From: Vitrella brassicaformis
Lineage: Eukaryota; Sar; Vitrellaceae
Assembly (NCBI GenBank): GCA_001179505.1
Contig: CDMY01000738.1
Coordinates: 39,866 to 103,865 of the forward strand
Direction: 5' to 3'
Length of the DNA: 64,000 nt
A program made the position numbers and the translations under genes. Of this stretch, positions 10,645-19,822 are shown piece after piece (position 1 is the stretch's first letter; the number at the start of each line of letters is the position of its first letter). The notes below the pieces were generated by a model. It was not told where the DNA came from and did not search any database. It was given only the letters and a program-made list of their open reading frames with translations.

Positions 10645-11309
10645 CCTTATGTGTCTCTGTCTGTATATGTATGTATGTCTGTATTTGTACGTCTGTCTGT
10701 ACACACATACATATACATATGATCGATGTCCAGATATACTGCCTTACTGCATCCGATCCATACTATAGCTATCTCTCTTTAAGTGTGTTGCCTGATGCAA
10801 ACAAATGTGTGCGGTCGTGTTGATGATCATCGGTATACTGCTCGGTGGGCCAACGTGGCTTGACGCTTGACGCTTGACGTGTGGATCGATGGATCGCTTG
10901 AATGGATTCGTACACATACGTATACGGTTGTGTGAATCCATTCGATCATCGCCGCAAGTGGATGGATGTATGTAGGACTGTCATTCCATTCCATCTCTTG
11001 TCCGTTCCATCACGTCGTATGGATTTCTCGTCGTGTGTCTCGTCTCGAGCAGCCAGTCTGACTTGGCTGGCTCTAATCTACAAGCAGCCAGGCCGGCAGG
11101 GCTCTCTCTCTCTCTCTCTCATATATATATTGCTCCTTCTCTCGAGCGTCGTGCGCACAACCATCACTCACACAGACCGTCCATGTCAGAACTGTCTGTG
11201 CAAATTTCAGAGTACACGGAGAGAGCCACTGCTTCTGCCATTCCATCGACTTCCCTCCCCTCCCCTCATCCATGCATTACCCATCGACAAATCGCCCACA
11301 CGTGAATGC
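10645..11309. repeat. Dispersed repeat, copy A (inverted relative to 63370-63955)
   Basis: Read on the plus strand, this stretch matches the reverse complement of 63370-63955 throughout. Shared landmarks are the CCTTATGTGT start, TTTGTACGTC, TATAGCTATCTCTCTTTAAG, CGTGTTGATGAT, GATCATCGCCGCAAGTGG, a (CT)n-ATATATAT tract and GCAAATTTCAG. Here it joins directly to the duplicated gene block that follows. Confidence 0.85.
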
Positions 11310-11545
11310 ATCTGTGCATCTTCGTTGGGCACTGGACCCTTCTTGTTCTCTTCGTCCATCGCGGTCTCTTGACGTGACACACCCACACCCACACAGAGAA
11401 AGAGGGGCACGTCAATCAAAAGGGGTCATCGTGAGAGACGTCAAGTAAACAAATCGTCGTCAGTCACATCCACCCACTCAGCAAAACATGCACAGACACG
11501 TAAGTCAGACTGGACGGCCCTTCAAGGACACAAACAGCTTGCTCA

Positions 11546-13030
11546 TCACGGTTGGCCATCAATAAGGTGCTGCAGCCCGAATCGCCTCACGGCAGCCATG
11601 GTGAGAGGGAGCCGCTCATCGACAGCCTCTCCGCCCGCCGCCTCCACCTCGGTGGTCCTGACGATTATGTGCCTGCCACCAAGGGATACGGAAGCCACCA
11701 CAGACCCACCACCGAGCAATAGGACCACCATGCGGTGGCGACTTAGAAAAATTTCATCCACGATCTCAAAGAGGCTTTCCTTGTTATCGACAGGCGTCCA
11801 TCGCCTGTCGATGACCAGGACGTCGCTGTGGCCGCTCAAGGAACCGTCAGTATAGAGTGAGCGATAGCCTCTGGCCTTCCACGGGTTCACCTGGCCCTCG
11901 AGAACCACCCTCAGGGTGGTAGGGAATGCGCCTTCCAATAGCACGTGGAGTGCAAATGAGCTGAAGGAGGGGTATATAATACCCAAGCTGACCAGCGTGA
12001 CGGGCGGGTCATCGCGGCGATAGGCCCGCCAGAGAAAGGGGCGAAGGCACACCAGCTCATCCCCGCCGATGATGCGAAAGGTTGTCGAACCGATGCCATA
12101 GTGCTGGACGAGCCTCAGATGCTTGTGGGCGCGCCGGACGATTCCTCTGGTCCCCACGGATGCCACGAAGGAGTCGCAGAGTAGAAAGGTGAGTGCTAGC
12201 ACGGGCACGAAGATAGAGATGGCCCAGTATAGGATGCTGCCCCTGGTCACGTCACGAAGAAGCCACTCAGATATGAGCGAACAGTTGAAGAGCGTCGTCC
12301 CGGCAGTGACACACGCGAAGGCCGCCAAGCAGATGACGTAGAATGCTGCGAGCAGGACCCGAGACAGTATAGTGGCCGGCACGATCAACAAGGAGGCCTT
12401 CACTCTGTTGTCGACCTCCCTCAGCTGCAACTCTCCTGCTGCTCCGTCGTTGGCGTCGGGCGGCGTGTGGCTCAGTGCGTTGTAGATGGCCATTGCAGTC
12501 GGAAGCCGGTGGAAGCTGGCCTTGTTCGGCAGATGGGCCGCCACACTCTCAGCCGACAGCACCAGCGGCAGCTGGCCAGCCACACCGCAGACACCTGCGA
12601 CCTTGATGAGTGTGGCCATCGTGGGCCACTCAGCCGCCTGCTCGATGACGTAGGCGCAGCGAGCGAGATACCCAAGCCGCGAGAGGGATGGCGGCAGCGG
12701 AGGGGCCGAGGGGTCGACGCCGCGGTCCCTCTCCACGTCAATGAGGCCGGTGAGCTGCTGCTGGGCGAGGGAGCTGTCGATGCGCCATAGGAAGGCCTCG
12801 TCAATCAGCTGAGAGCTGTATGGCTGGCCGACCGCCCGAGTCATCACAGCGACGTCGACAGGGAGGAAGGACACCACCAGGCCCAGGACGTCTGCAGGCA
12901 GCGTTTGATCTTCGCCAGCGATGGCCACCGACAGGGAAACCATCTCACATTCATCAGCAGCATCGGGCGGCACTCGCTCATAATCGTGACGGCGATTCCA
13001 GGGCAACAGACGACAATTTATGAGTCTCAT
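11546..13030 (-). CDS. F-box-like protein with two membrane segments, intact copy
   Basis: This is a long single-exon frame. Start ATG is at 13030 (MRLINCRLLPW), directly after a TTTGTTTGCAG acceptor, so the frame open further upstream is unlikely to be coding. Residues about 40-60 (LPADVLGLVVSFLPVDVAVM) resemble an F-box first half. Residues about 75-190 are helical. Two hydrophobic segments follow: residues about 205-235 (ILSRVLLAAFYVICLAAF) and 255-285 (ILYWAISIFVPVLALTFLLC). The C-terminal half is beta-rich with GIGSTTFRIIGGDELVCL and LLLGGGSVVASVSLGGRHI, and the protein ends LIDGQP at TGA 11546-11548. The paralogue at 57345-58824 is close in sequence but frameshifted. An F-box on a membrane protein would be unusual, so the match may be fortuitous. 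Role unknown. Confidence 0.7.
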   Translation of the reverse strand: MRLINCRLLPWNRRHDYERVPPDAADECEMVSLSVAIAGEDQTLPADVLGLVVSFLPVDVAVMTRAVGQPYSSQLIDEAFLWRIDSSLAQQQLTGLIDVERDRGVDPSAPPLPPSLSRLGYLARCAYVIEQAAEWPTMATLIKVAGVCGVAGQLPLVLSAESVAAHLPNKASFHRLPTAMAIYNALSHTPPDANDGAAGELQLREVDNRVKASLLIVPATILSRVLLAAFYVICLAAFACVTAGTTLFNCSLISEWLLRDVTRGSILYWAISIFVPVLALTFLLCDSFVASVGTRGIVRRAHKHLRLVQHYGIGSTTFRIIGGDELVCLRPFLWRAYRRDDPPVTLVSLGIIYPSFSSFALHVLLEGAFPTTLRVVLEGQVNPWKARGYRSLYTDGSLSGHSDVLVIDRRWTPVDNKESLFEIVDEIFLSRHRMVVLLLGGGSVVASVSLGGRHIIVRTTEVEAAGGEAVDERLPLTMAAVRRFGLQHLIDGQP

Positions 13031-13698
13031 CCTGCAAACAAAAGAGTACAGGTGCATATGGACACGGGTGCGTCCTTGTGTTTCGTCCAATGGCATCCTC
13101 TCCCACCTACAGTACGAGGCGCCGGGATGAGTTGAAGCTCTAAAATCCACCGAGCAAGGCTCTACAGTACGAGAGGCTGAAAGAACTCTCGGGAGTAATT
13201 CCCTTTGATGTTGAGCGTTACCCTTCCCGAGATGGATCCCTCCATCTCCGAGCAGTTTCACGAATGTCCTAGCGCCTACGAGCTGCGAGAACAGCTGCAA
13301 CGGTTGGACTGGCGTTCCTTTGAAGCCTACGATTTGTTCCTGCGGAGGGTAAATCTCCGCCTCCTTTTGACAAGTGGAGTGCCTGCCCTTCGGGCAGGCG
13401 TGTTCGTAAAACAGTAAAAGCGAATGTTTAGGAAATGCGTGAAACCGGAAGGCATTGCCAAAATTCGTTTTCTTTTTTCCCTCCTTTGTTCGGCTGCCGA
13501 ACGACATGCGAATGGGATCAACAGCGAGTGCATGCTCGGTTTGTAGATCTCCAACTTTTTCACAGCAGGCACTCCCCAACCCCGAGCTTACAGCTCGCAG
13601 CGAAAAATCGCTCGGCGAACGCGCAGCTAATCGATGAATGAAGAGCAGCAACGAGGTGCTGATCACGTGAGGGCGCCGTGGACTGGCGTGCCGCTGCC
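13031..13698. other. Divergent region upstream of Rrp4
   Basis: To about 13130 this is the 5' leader of the minus-strand gene, with the CTTTTGTTTGCAG acceptor. A plus-strand frame beginning ATG at 13232 (MDPSISEQFHECPSAYEL) is followed by GTAAAT at the exon end. It could be a small gene or a 5' exon, but no downstream exon was found. The remainder looks like promoter sequence for the gene starting at 13699. Confidence 0.3.
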
Positions 13699-15529
13699 AT
13701 GAATGTGTCCATCCTGACGCCATCAGGTCAGGTTGGCAGACACACACCGCACTCGCATCGATCTATGGGGGACAGATCATCAACAGCATTTCCTGCATGT
13801 TTGTGTGTTTTGTCTGTGACCACAGGCCCGTCGCCTCTTGATTCTTCGGGCGGCATATCGTCGCAGCAGCAGCTGGTCATGCCGGGCCAAGTCATCCCCA
13901 CTCACTCGGGATACATGCGGTCAGCAAACACTGCATTGCGGCAGCAGCAGCAGCACACGAGGCTTACCTGTGCGTTTGTCTGGTGTGCAGGGGTCACGGC
14001 ACTACGGAGGAGAATGGCCAGCTGATAGCGACGGTGTGCGGCCTGGTGGAGCAAGTCAGTGCTCTCATCTATGTGCGACCACTCAGGAGCAGGTCAGTCA
14101 GTCAACCGGGCGTGCTGCTTTGATCGAACTGACTGACAAAAGGCATCGGATTGCCGCACGCAGCTGCGCATTTCTGTGCACAGGTATGTGGGCGAGGTGG
14201 GCGATGTCATCGTCGGCCGAGTGGACGAGGTAAGGTGCTCGCACGCCCACCACCGACACACACACACATACACACAGACACACACACCTGTGTGTGTGTG
14301 TGTGTGTGTGTATATTCCGTCGATCGACAGATCGGCAACGGTCGTTGGTACGTGGAGGTGTGCTCCAGCCAGAGGGCGCAGCTGCACCTCGCAGCCATCA
14401 ACCTCCCGGGATCTGTACAGGTCAGCCGCGTAACATACGAGCGAGTCGAGTCCATCAGCCATATTCACCTATGTGTGTGTTTAGCGTCGTCGGACAGAGG
14501 AGGATGAGAAGGAGATGAGGCGCTTCCTCGCAGAAGGCGACATACTCTCGGTACGGAACCTCCGCACACCCGTACGCACCCAGGCACCTAGGCAGCCAGG
14601 CAGGAGTTGACCTCTGTGTGATTTGATGCCGCAGACTGAGGTGCAGCGTGTGCAGAGCGACGGGCTGATCCTCCTGCACACCAGAAGCGCCAAGTACGGC
14701 AAGGTCAGGCCACCTCATGTCAGAGACACACACAGACAGACACACAGCCGCCTGGACCGGTCTCCATTGCATTGACTGCAGCTGGAGAATGGATGCCTCG
14801 TGCAAGTGCCGCCGCAGCTGGTATGGCCGTTTGTGCGCCTACTGCATGCCATCCATCCATCCATCTGTCTGTCTGTCTGTCTGTGTGTCCGTGTGCCGTA
14901 GGTCCGCCGTCAGGCCTCGCACATGGTCAACCTACCCTGCGAACCGCCCGTTGGCGTCGTGCTCGGAAACAACGGGTAAGTCCTGCCTGCCCAGAGGGCC
15001 TCTTAGGGTCGTATAAGGTGCACGAGTGTGTGTGTATGGTGTGTCTTTCAGGTACATCTGGGTTGGCCTGCCCCAGCGTGAGTCGGCCCGAGACACCATC
15101 AACTACGCCCTTGGGGAGGTCACTTACCAGGTGAACGAAACAACACAAGACAACACCACGGCACAGATGTCACTGTGTGAGCTGGTGTCCATTGAGTGAT
15201 GGTTATGCGGTGTGGCTGTGTGTATGCAGGCGGTGTCGCCGCCTCAGCGGCAGGCCATCTGCCGTGTCCGCAACTGCATCGCCGCACTGAGTGCCCACTA
15301 CCTGCAGCTCACCCCTCAGGTAGGGTAGGTCACCTGAGTGGGCCGCTCGGCGTCTCATGTGTCTCATTCAGTGTGTCTTCTGATATGTTCGGATGTGTGT
15401 GGTGGTTGTGTGCAGTCGATAATGGATGTGTATAGCGCGTCGGTGCGCGGCAAGCTGGAGGTCAGCTCGCTGACGAACCCTGAAGTGGTGAGAGACCTTA
15501 TCAGAGAGTATATCAAGACCAAAACCTGA
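13699..15529 (+). CDS. RRP4: Exosome complex RNA-binding subunit Rrp4 (EXOSC2-like)
   Basis: This is a cap subunit of the 3'-5' RNA exosome, acting in the nucleus and cytoplasm on rRNA processing and mRNA decay. Start ATG at 13699 (MNVSILTPSG), with exons at 13699-13726, 13826-13919, 13991-14092, 14184-14229 and about five more, ending at TGA 15527-15529. The N-terminal domain reads VMPGQVIPTHSGYMRGHGT, then ENGQLIATVCGLVEQVSALI, the usual Rrp4 order. The S1 RNA-binding domain is YVGEVGDVIVGRVDE-IGNGRWYVEV, followed by INLPGSVQ. A conserved linker (MRRFLAEGDILSTEVQ, LLHTRSAKYGKL) leads to the KH-like domain with VGVVLGNNGYIWVGLP. Length near 300 residues is normal for the family. All introns are GT-AG and frame holds throughout, so the gene looks intact. 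Its 3' end converges on aminopeptidase P. Confidence 0.93.
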
Positions 15530-16042
15530 CTGACTGTGTGACGGCGTGTAGTTGATCCATGTACTATGCATCATTAAAGTCGCAGATACGCTCACTGCTG
15601 CTATCTGTTCTGGTCGCCAGTCAGCGAACACCTCAGTTCATACACACATCGTGTTGCAGGCAGGCAAGTCGGTCGACATGGCCCTCGTCTCCTCTCGTCC
15701 AGCGGTGTTGCGTCAGCCGCGCCCTCCTCACGTAAAGGGCGTGCAAAAGCTCGTTTGTATGCCCTTTACGTATGGAGGCAAGTGGTGACGCCATCACCAC
15801 AACAAGAGGAGGCCGCACAGCGCTTCTCTTGCACAACGTCATGATCGATCTGTCTGTCTACCCCATTTTGCATTCCCGTCTCACCCCACGCAAAAGAAAA
15901 ACAGCAGCCAGCAACCCAACGCAGTGCCCTTCGTTGATCCATCATGCTACAAGCCTCTCTAGGCACACATCGACAGAAACATACACCCACCGACGCGCAA
16001 ACACATACACACACACACAAACCATCCCCTTTGTTTGTCTGT
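15530..16042. other. Convergent 3' intergenic region with a long hairpin
   Basis: This region lies between the 3' ends of Rrp4 (15529) and aminopeptidase P (16043). No coding sequence is supported. It contains the hairpin at 15730-15771 and a CA-rich tract near 16000-16020. Confidence 0.5.
15730..15771. other. 18-bp near-perfect hairpin
   Basis: ACGTAAAGGGCGTGCAAA pairs with TTTGTATGCCCTTTACGT across a six-base loop, with two G-U wobbles. CCTCC/GGAGG extends the stem beyond a small internal loop. It sits midway between two convergent genes. Possibilities are a structured 3' UTR, a small-RNA precursor, a bidirectional end signal or a fold-back remnant; none is shown. Confidence 0.5.
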
Positions 16043-17782
16043 CTACTGGTACATGGAAGTGGGCGGTGGTCTGTCTGGTGCGGCCGTCTGCAGGGGCGGG
16101 ACGGGCAGCGGCAGGGTGGCCTCGTGCAGCCAGGCCAGGAAGTCGGGGTCGCGCTGTGCGTACGGCTCCAGCTTGGCACGCACCTCATCGTGGTAGTCGT
16201 TCAGATACAACACCTCGTCCCTGCACACACACATTATTACACAAACACGTCAGACACTCTGTGCGAGGGAGAGGGGGACGGTGAGAGTGGGGAGTGCTGT
16301 GCCGACCGTGTGAGCAGGTCGAGGTCGATGAGTTTCTTCTGTATGGGAACCATGGTGAGGTTCTCAAAGCCGTAGTAGTCACGACTGTCGGGGAAGTTGT
16401 TCCTGTCAGACAAAGACAGAGAAAAGGTGGGCAGTGGTCGGATGGATGCTCCGCCCTCTTATCGACCTGGTCTCGGCCTTGACGACGGTCACCAAATTCT
16501 CAATCCGGATGCCCCACTCATTGGACTGAACACACACACACACACACGGACGGGAGGGACCTCCATCCATCCATCCGTCCATCGCACAGGCCCGCGATTC
16601 GACTGACCTCATAGTAGCCGGGCTCGTTGGACACGATCATCCCCGGCTGCAGCGGCACCCTGCACACACCATCCCACCATACCACCACACCACACGCCAA
16701 GTGAGTGAAGGAGCAGAGTAAGAAGCCCCTTGGCCCCTCCTCTCTGGCACCACCCACTTACGCGCCCGCCCTGCTGTTGCCCTTGGTGGTGATGCCGATG
16801 GGCCCCTCATGCACACAGAGGAAGGACCCCACGCCATGGCCGGTGCCGTGGAGGTAGTCCAGGCCGACCTCCCAGAGGTGCTGCCGGGCCAGGCAGTCCA
16901 GCTGAGTGCCTGTCGTGGTGGCGGGGAAGATGCAGCGCGCCACTGCTACGTGGCCTTTGAGCACCTGACAGACAGACACACAGGGGGAGAGAGAGAGGAA
17001 TTGGGTGTGTGGGCGTGGAGCGTCTCAGTGATGTAGGTGCGCATACTGACTGACCCGTGTGAAGCACTCCTTTTGTTTCTGTGAGGGTGTGCCGAGGTGG
17101 AGGGTGCGTGTGACGTCTGTCGTGCCGTCTCGGTACTGCGCACCTGAGTCTATCAGGTACATCTCGTTGCTGCACACACACACACACACACACGCACGGG
17201 GACTCGTGCAATTGCGGATCGTCTGTGTGTGTGTGTGTCTGTGTGTGTGTGACGGACCGTGTGATTTTCTTGCAGCCTGCGCTTTTCTCTGGTTTGTAGT
17301 GGATGATGGCGCCGTTGCTGCCGACGGCCGATATGGAGGGGAAGGACAGATCCACATAGTCGGCCATCTCACTGCGGAAGGCCTGCAGCCTGCAATCGAC
17401 CCATCCCATCAGGGACAGCACAGCACGGCGCCATACGTGTCTGTGAGGGAGGGAGGGCGGCGTTGGTCTCCCTTCCTGGCGCTGTGTGTGTGTGTGGGTA
17501 TTTACTTGTCAGCGAGGTCGACTTCGTCGAGTCCCTCTTTGCCCTCCGTGACGATCGTCTTCTCCAGCCAGTGCAGATACCGAGACTTGGCGGCACCTGC
17601 ACACACACACAGCACACCACATCTGAGTGGATGGATGTGTGTGTGTGTGTGTGTGTCGTAACTGACCGTCCCGTATGTGTGCGTGTTTGGTGCCCTCTAT
17701 CTCGGCCCCCGTCTTGACGGCCTTCATCACCATTATCGGCGTGTGCGACATCAGACGCACCTCAGGCGGAATGGCCTGCAGA

Positions 17783-17821
<39 letters not shown>

Positions 17822-19252
17822 GGGGATTGGTTTGACGTCTCTGCGTGTGCATCCTGTTTGTGTGTGTGCGGGAGATGGTGTTGCTGGCCACACCGAGTGC
17901 AGGGCGACGTTGGTGGAGGGGTCGATCCACATGCGTGGCCTGGGGTAGCACCGGAGGTAGCTGAACATCTGGCTGATCCGCTTGACGTCCTCCACCACCT
18001 GTCAAACAGAGGATGAAGGGCGTCTGCGTATGGTGCGTCCTCTGGCGTAGCGCACGTTGTCGTATGGTAGTATGTCTGTGATGTCGTTCTCGGCCAGATG
18101 CGCCTTCACCTCATCAGTCAACTTGGCCTCTGCAGAGACCAGACGACATCAGACAAGACACACAGGAAGCCGCTGCTCATTCCGCCTAGACACACGTATG
18201 GTATGTGTGCTTCATGTGTGTGTTTCGTTTCAGAGGACTGGACTGACCGTTGACATACACCCGCACTGAACCGGATACGGGCACCACGACGTAGCCCAAA
18301 AACACGGGCGTGTAGGGGATGTCGGAACCTCGCAGATTAAGCAGCCACGCCACCTACACACACACACACACATGCATTCGCAGGCAGAGAGAGAGAGAGA
18401 GATGCCCTCCCCTCCCTAATCAACCCATTCCAGCAGTACACTTGTTCCTTCCGCATTCACCTCGTCGAGTCTGGCCACGACGAGGCCGTGGACCAGCTCC
18501 CCCTCCTCGGACATCTTCTTGCGCACGTCGGCCACCTTGTCCTTGACGCTCTTGCCGGCATACTGCAAGGGCTGCACGAAGCACTGGCTGGAGGCCATGG
18601 GAGGCTGGTCGGGCCAGATGCGGTCGATGAGATTGGGCGGGTCGATGAGTGTGATCCGGGTGGCGCCGAGGGCGTCCGTCAGGGAGGTGTAGAAGGAGAT
18701 CGACACGCAGTAGGGGTCTGATGATCAGATCAGACGAACGCCCGCATCCCTGACAGTACTACGTGTTGGCCATTCACTTGTGTGTGTGGCGTCAGTCACC
18801 GAGTCCGATTTGTCCGGCGACGTTTCTCTTCAGCCACTGGGGTATGGTGGGGGTCTCCTGCAGCCCCTGCCGCATCAACGTCCACTCGGGGCTCAGCTCC
18901 TTCTCGGCCTGCAAGAAGTACCGCCCGTCCGTCCACAGCAACGCCTGACCACTCAGACACATCCACACCACACACCACAGCACACCCGACATGAGGTGAT
19001 GACGCGCCAATTTTGTGTGGTTGGCTTGGCTTGGCTTGCCTGGTCTCCCTGTCCTCCATCTCCCTCTCCGACAGTCACGACGGCGACCCCCTGTGAGCCC
19101 GTGAAGCCCGAGATCCAGGCGCGCCGCATGTCCCGCTTGCCGACGTACTCGGAGTTGTGGGCGTCCTGCGTGAGGACGACGAATGCGGTCACGCCCGCCT
19201 TGCGCATCTCCTCGCGCAGCGCCGACAGCTTGGCTGCCGGCGTCATCGCCAT
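16043..19252 (-). CDS. Xaa-Pro aminopeptidase (aminopeptidase P, M24B family)
   Basis: It removes the N-terminal residue from peptides with proline in second place, using two metal ions, probably in the cytosol because no signal peptide is seen. Start ATG at 19252 ([16 protein letters not shown]), about fifteen exons, stop TAG at 16043-16045 after PPPTSMYQ. The creatinase-like N-terminal domain has [34 protein letters not shown] and [19 protein letters not shown]. The pita-bread catalytic domain has metal ligands in [16 protein letters not shown] (two Asp), [17 protein letters not shown] (His), VSNEPGYYE (Glu) and EWGIRIENL (Glu). The C-terminal extension [19 protein letters not shown] is typical of the three-domain XPNPEP1 type, and length near 620 residues fits. 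All key residues are present and exons join in frame. It converges on Rrp4 downstream. Confidence 0.93.
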
Positions 19253-19822
19253 GGCTGTGGCGGGTGTGAGTGTGGTGCCGTCTGGCTTGAGCTTCTTTGA
19301 CGGACGCTCAGCCAGATCTGCAACGCCGACGCCCTGAACCCCCGAAATCTTGACGCGACGAACGAATCAGAAGGGATCACCCTGATCCTCACGCCCTTGC
19401 GAGCATAGCATGACGATCGGCCAGCAATGGTCCTGTGGAATGAATTGAGACCGTATTGTGTCGCGACCTCGTCACACACGTCAGCCAATCCACCATCACA
19501 TGGCATCCATCCATCCATCTATCCATCCATCCATCCATGCAGTCACCTGACTCTCTCCCCGACTCACCTGACAGCCAGACAGATAGAAACACATCCACGC
19601 TCCGCTCGCTCGCATACGTACAGAACATCCAAGCGGTCACTTGGCCAGGAGTGAATGTATGCAGTCTGTCTGTCTGTCTGTCTCTGTCTCGTCGTGTGCA
19701 CTTGATTAGCTACAGAAAAGAAACTGTCTGTGGATGGGGTCTGTCTATGTTCGATCCATCGATGTTGTCTCCTCCTGTCTGTCTGCCTGCATCCGTCTCG
19801 CCGTATCCCTCTGCATGTCTTC
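19253..19822. other. Intergenic region upstream of aminopeptidase P
   Basis: It contains the aminopeptidase P promoter and the 3' end of the VWA gene, both minus strand. CATC units lie at 19507-19540 and CTGT units at 19664-19682. No further gene was found. Confidence 0.45.

Larger units (their letters stand above)
10645..13130. repeat. Arm A of a large inverted duplication
   Basis: Arm A comprises the dispersed repeat (10645-11309), a spacer with the MDEEN reading frame (minus strand, from 11359), and the F-box-like two-TM gene and its 5' leader. It corresponds in reverse to 57225-59060 and 63370-63955. The arms lie about 44 kb apart. Arm B has 4.3 kb of extra sequence holding the Ulp1-type gene. 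Confidence 0.8.

Noticed and set aside
10640-10830. Cys/Val-rich and His/Thr-rich reading frames in simple repeats (several places)
   Set aside because: They are translations of (TG)n, (CA)n and CTGT tracts, open in many frames, with no homology.
11359-11393. The MDEEN reading frame in arm A as a functional small gene
   Set aside because: It is the left-over start of the sequence that in arm B precedes the Ulp1-type gene. After the junction it runs into non-coding repeat sequence.
13031-13747. Extension of the minus-strand F-box-like frame upstream of 13030 to a 733-residue protein
   Set aside because: A splice acceptor (TTTGTTTGCAG) lies directly before ATG 13030, arm B has no similar upstream sequence in frame, and the added residues look like chance translation.
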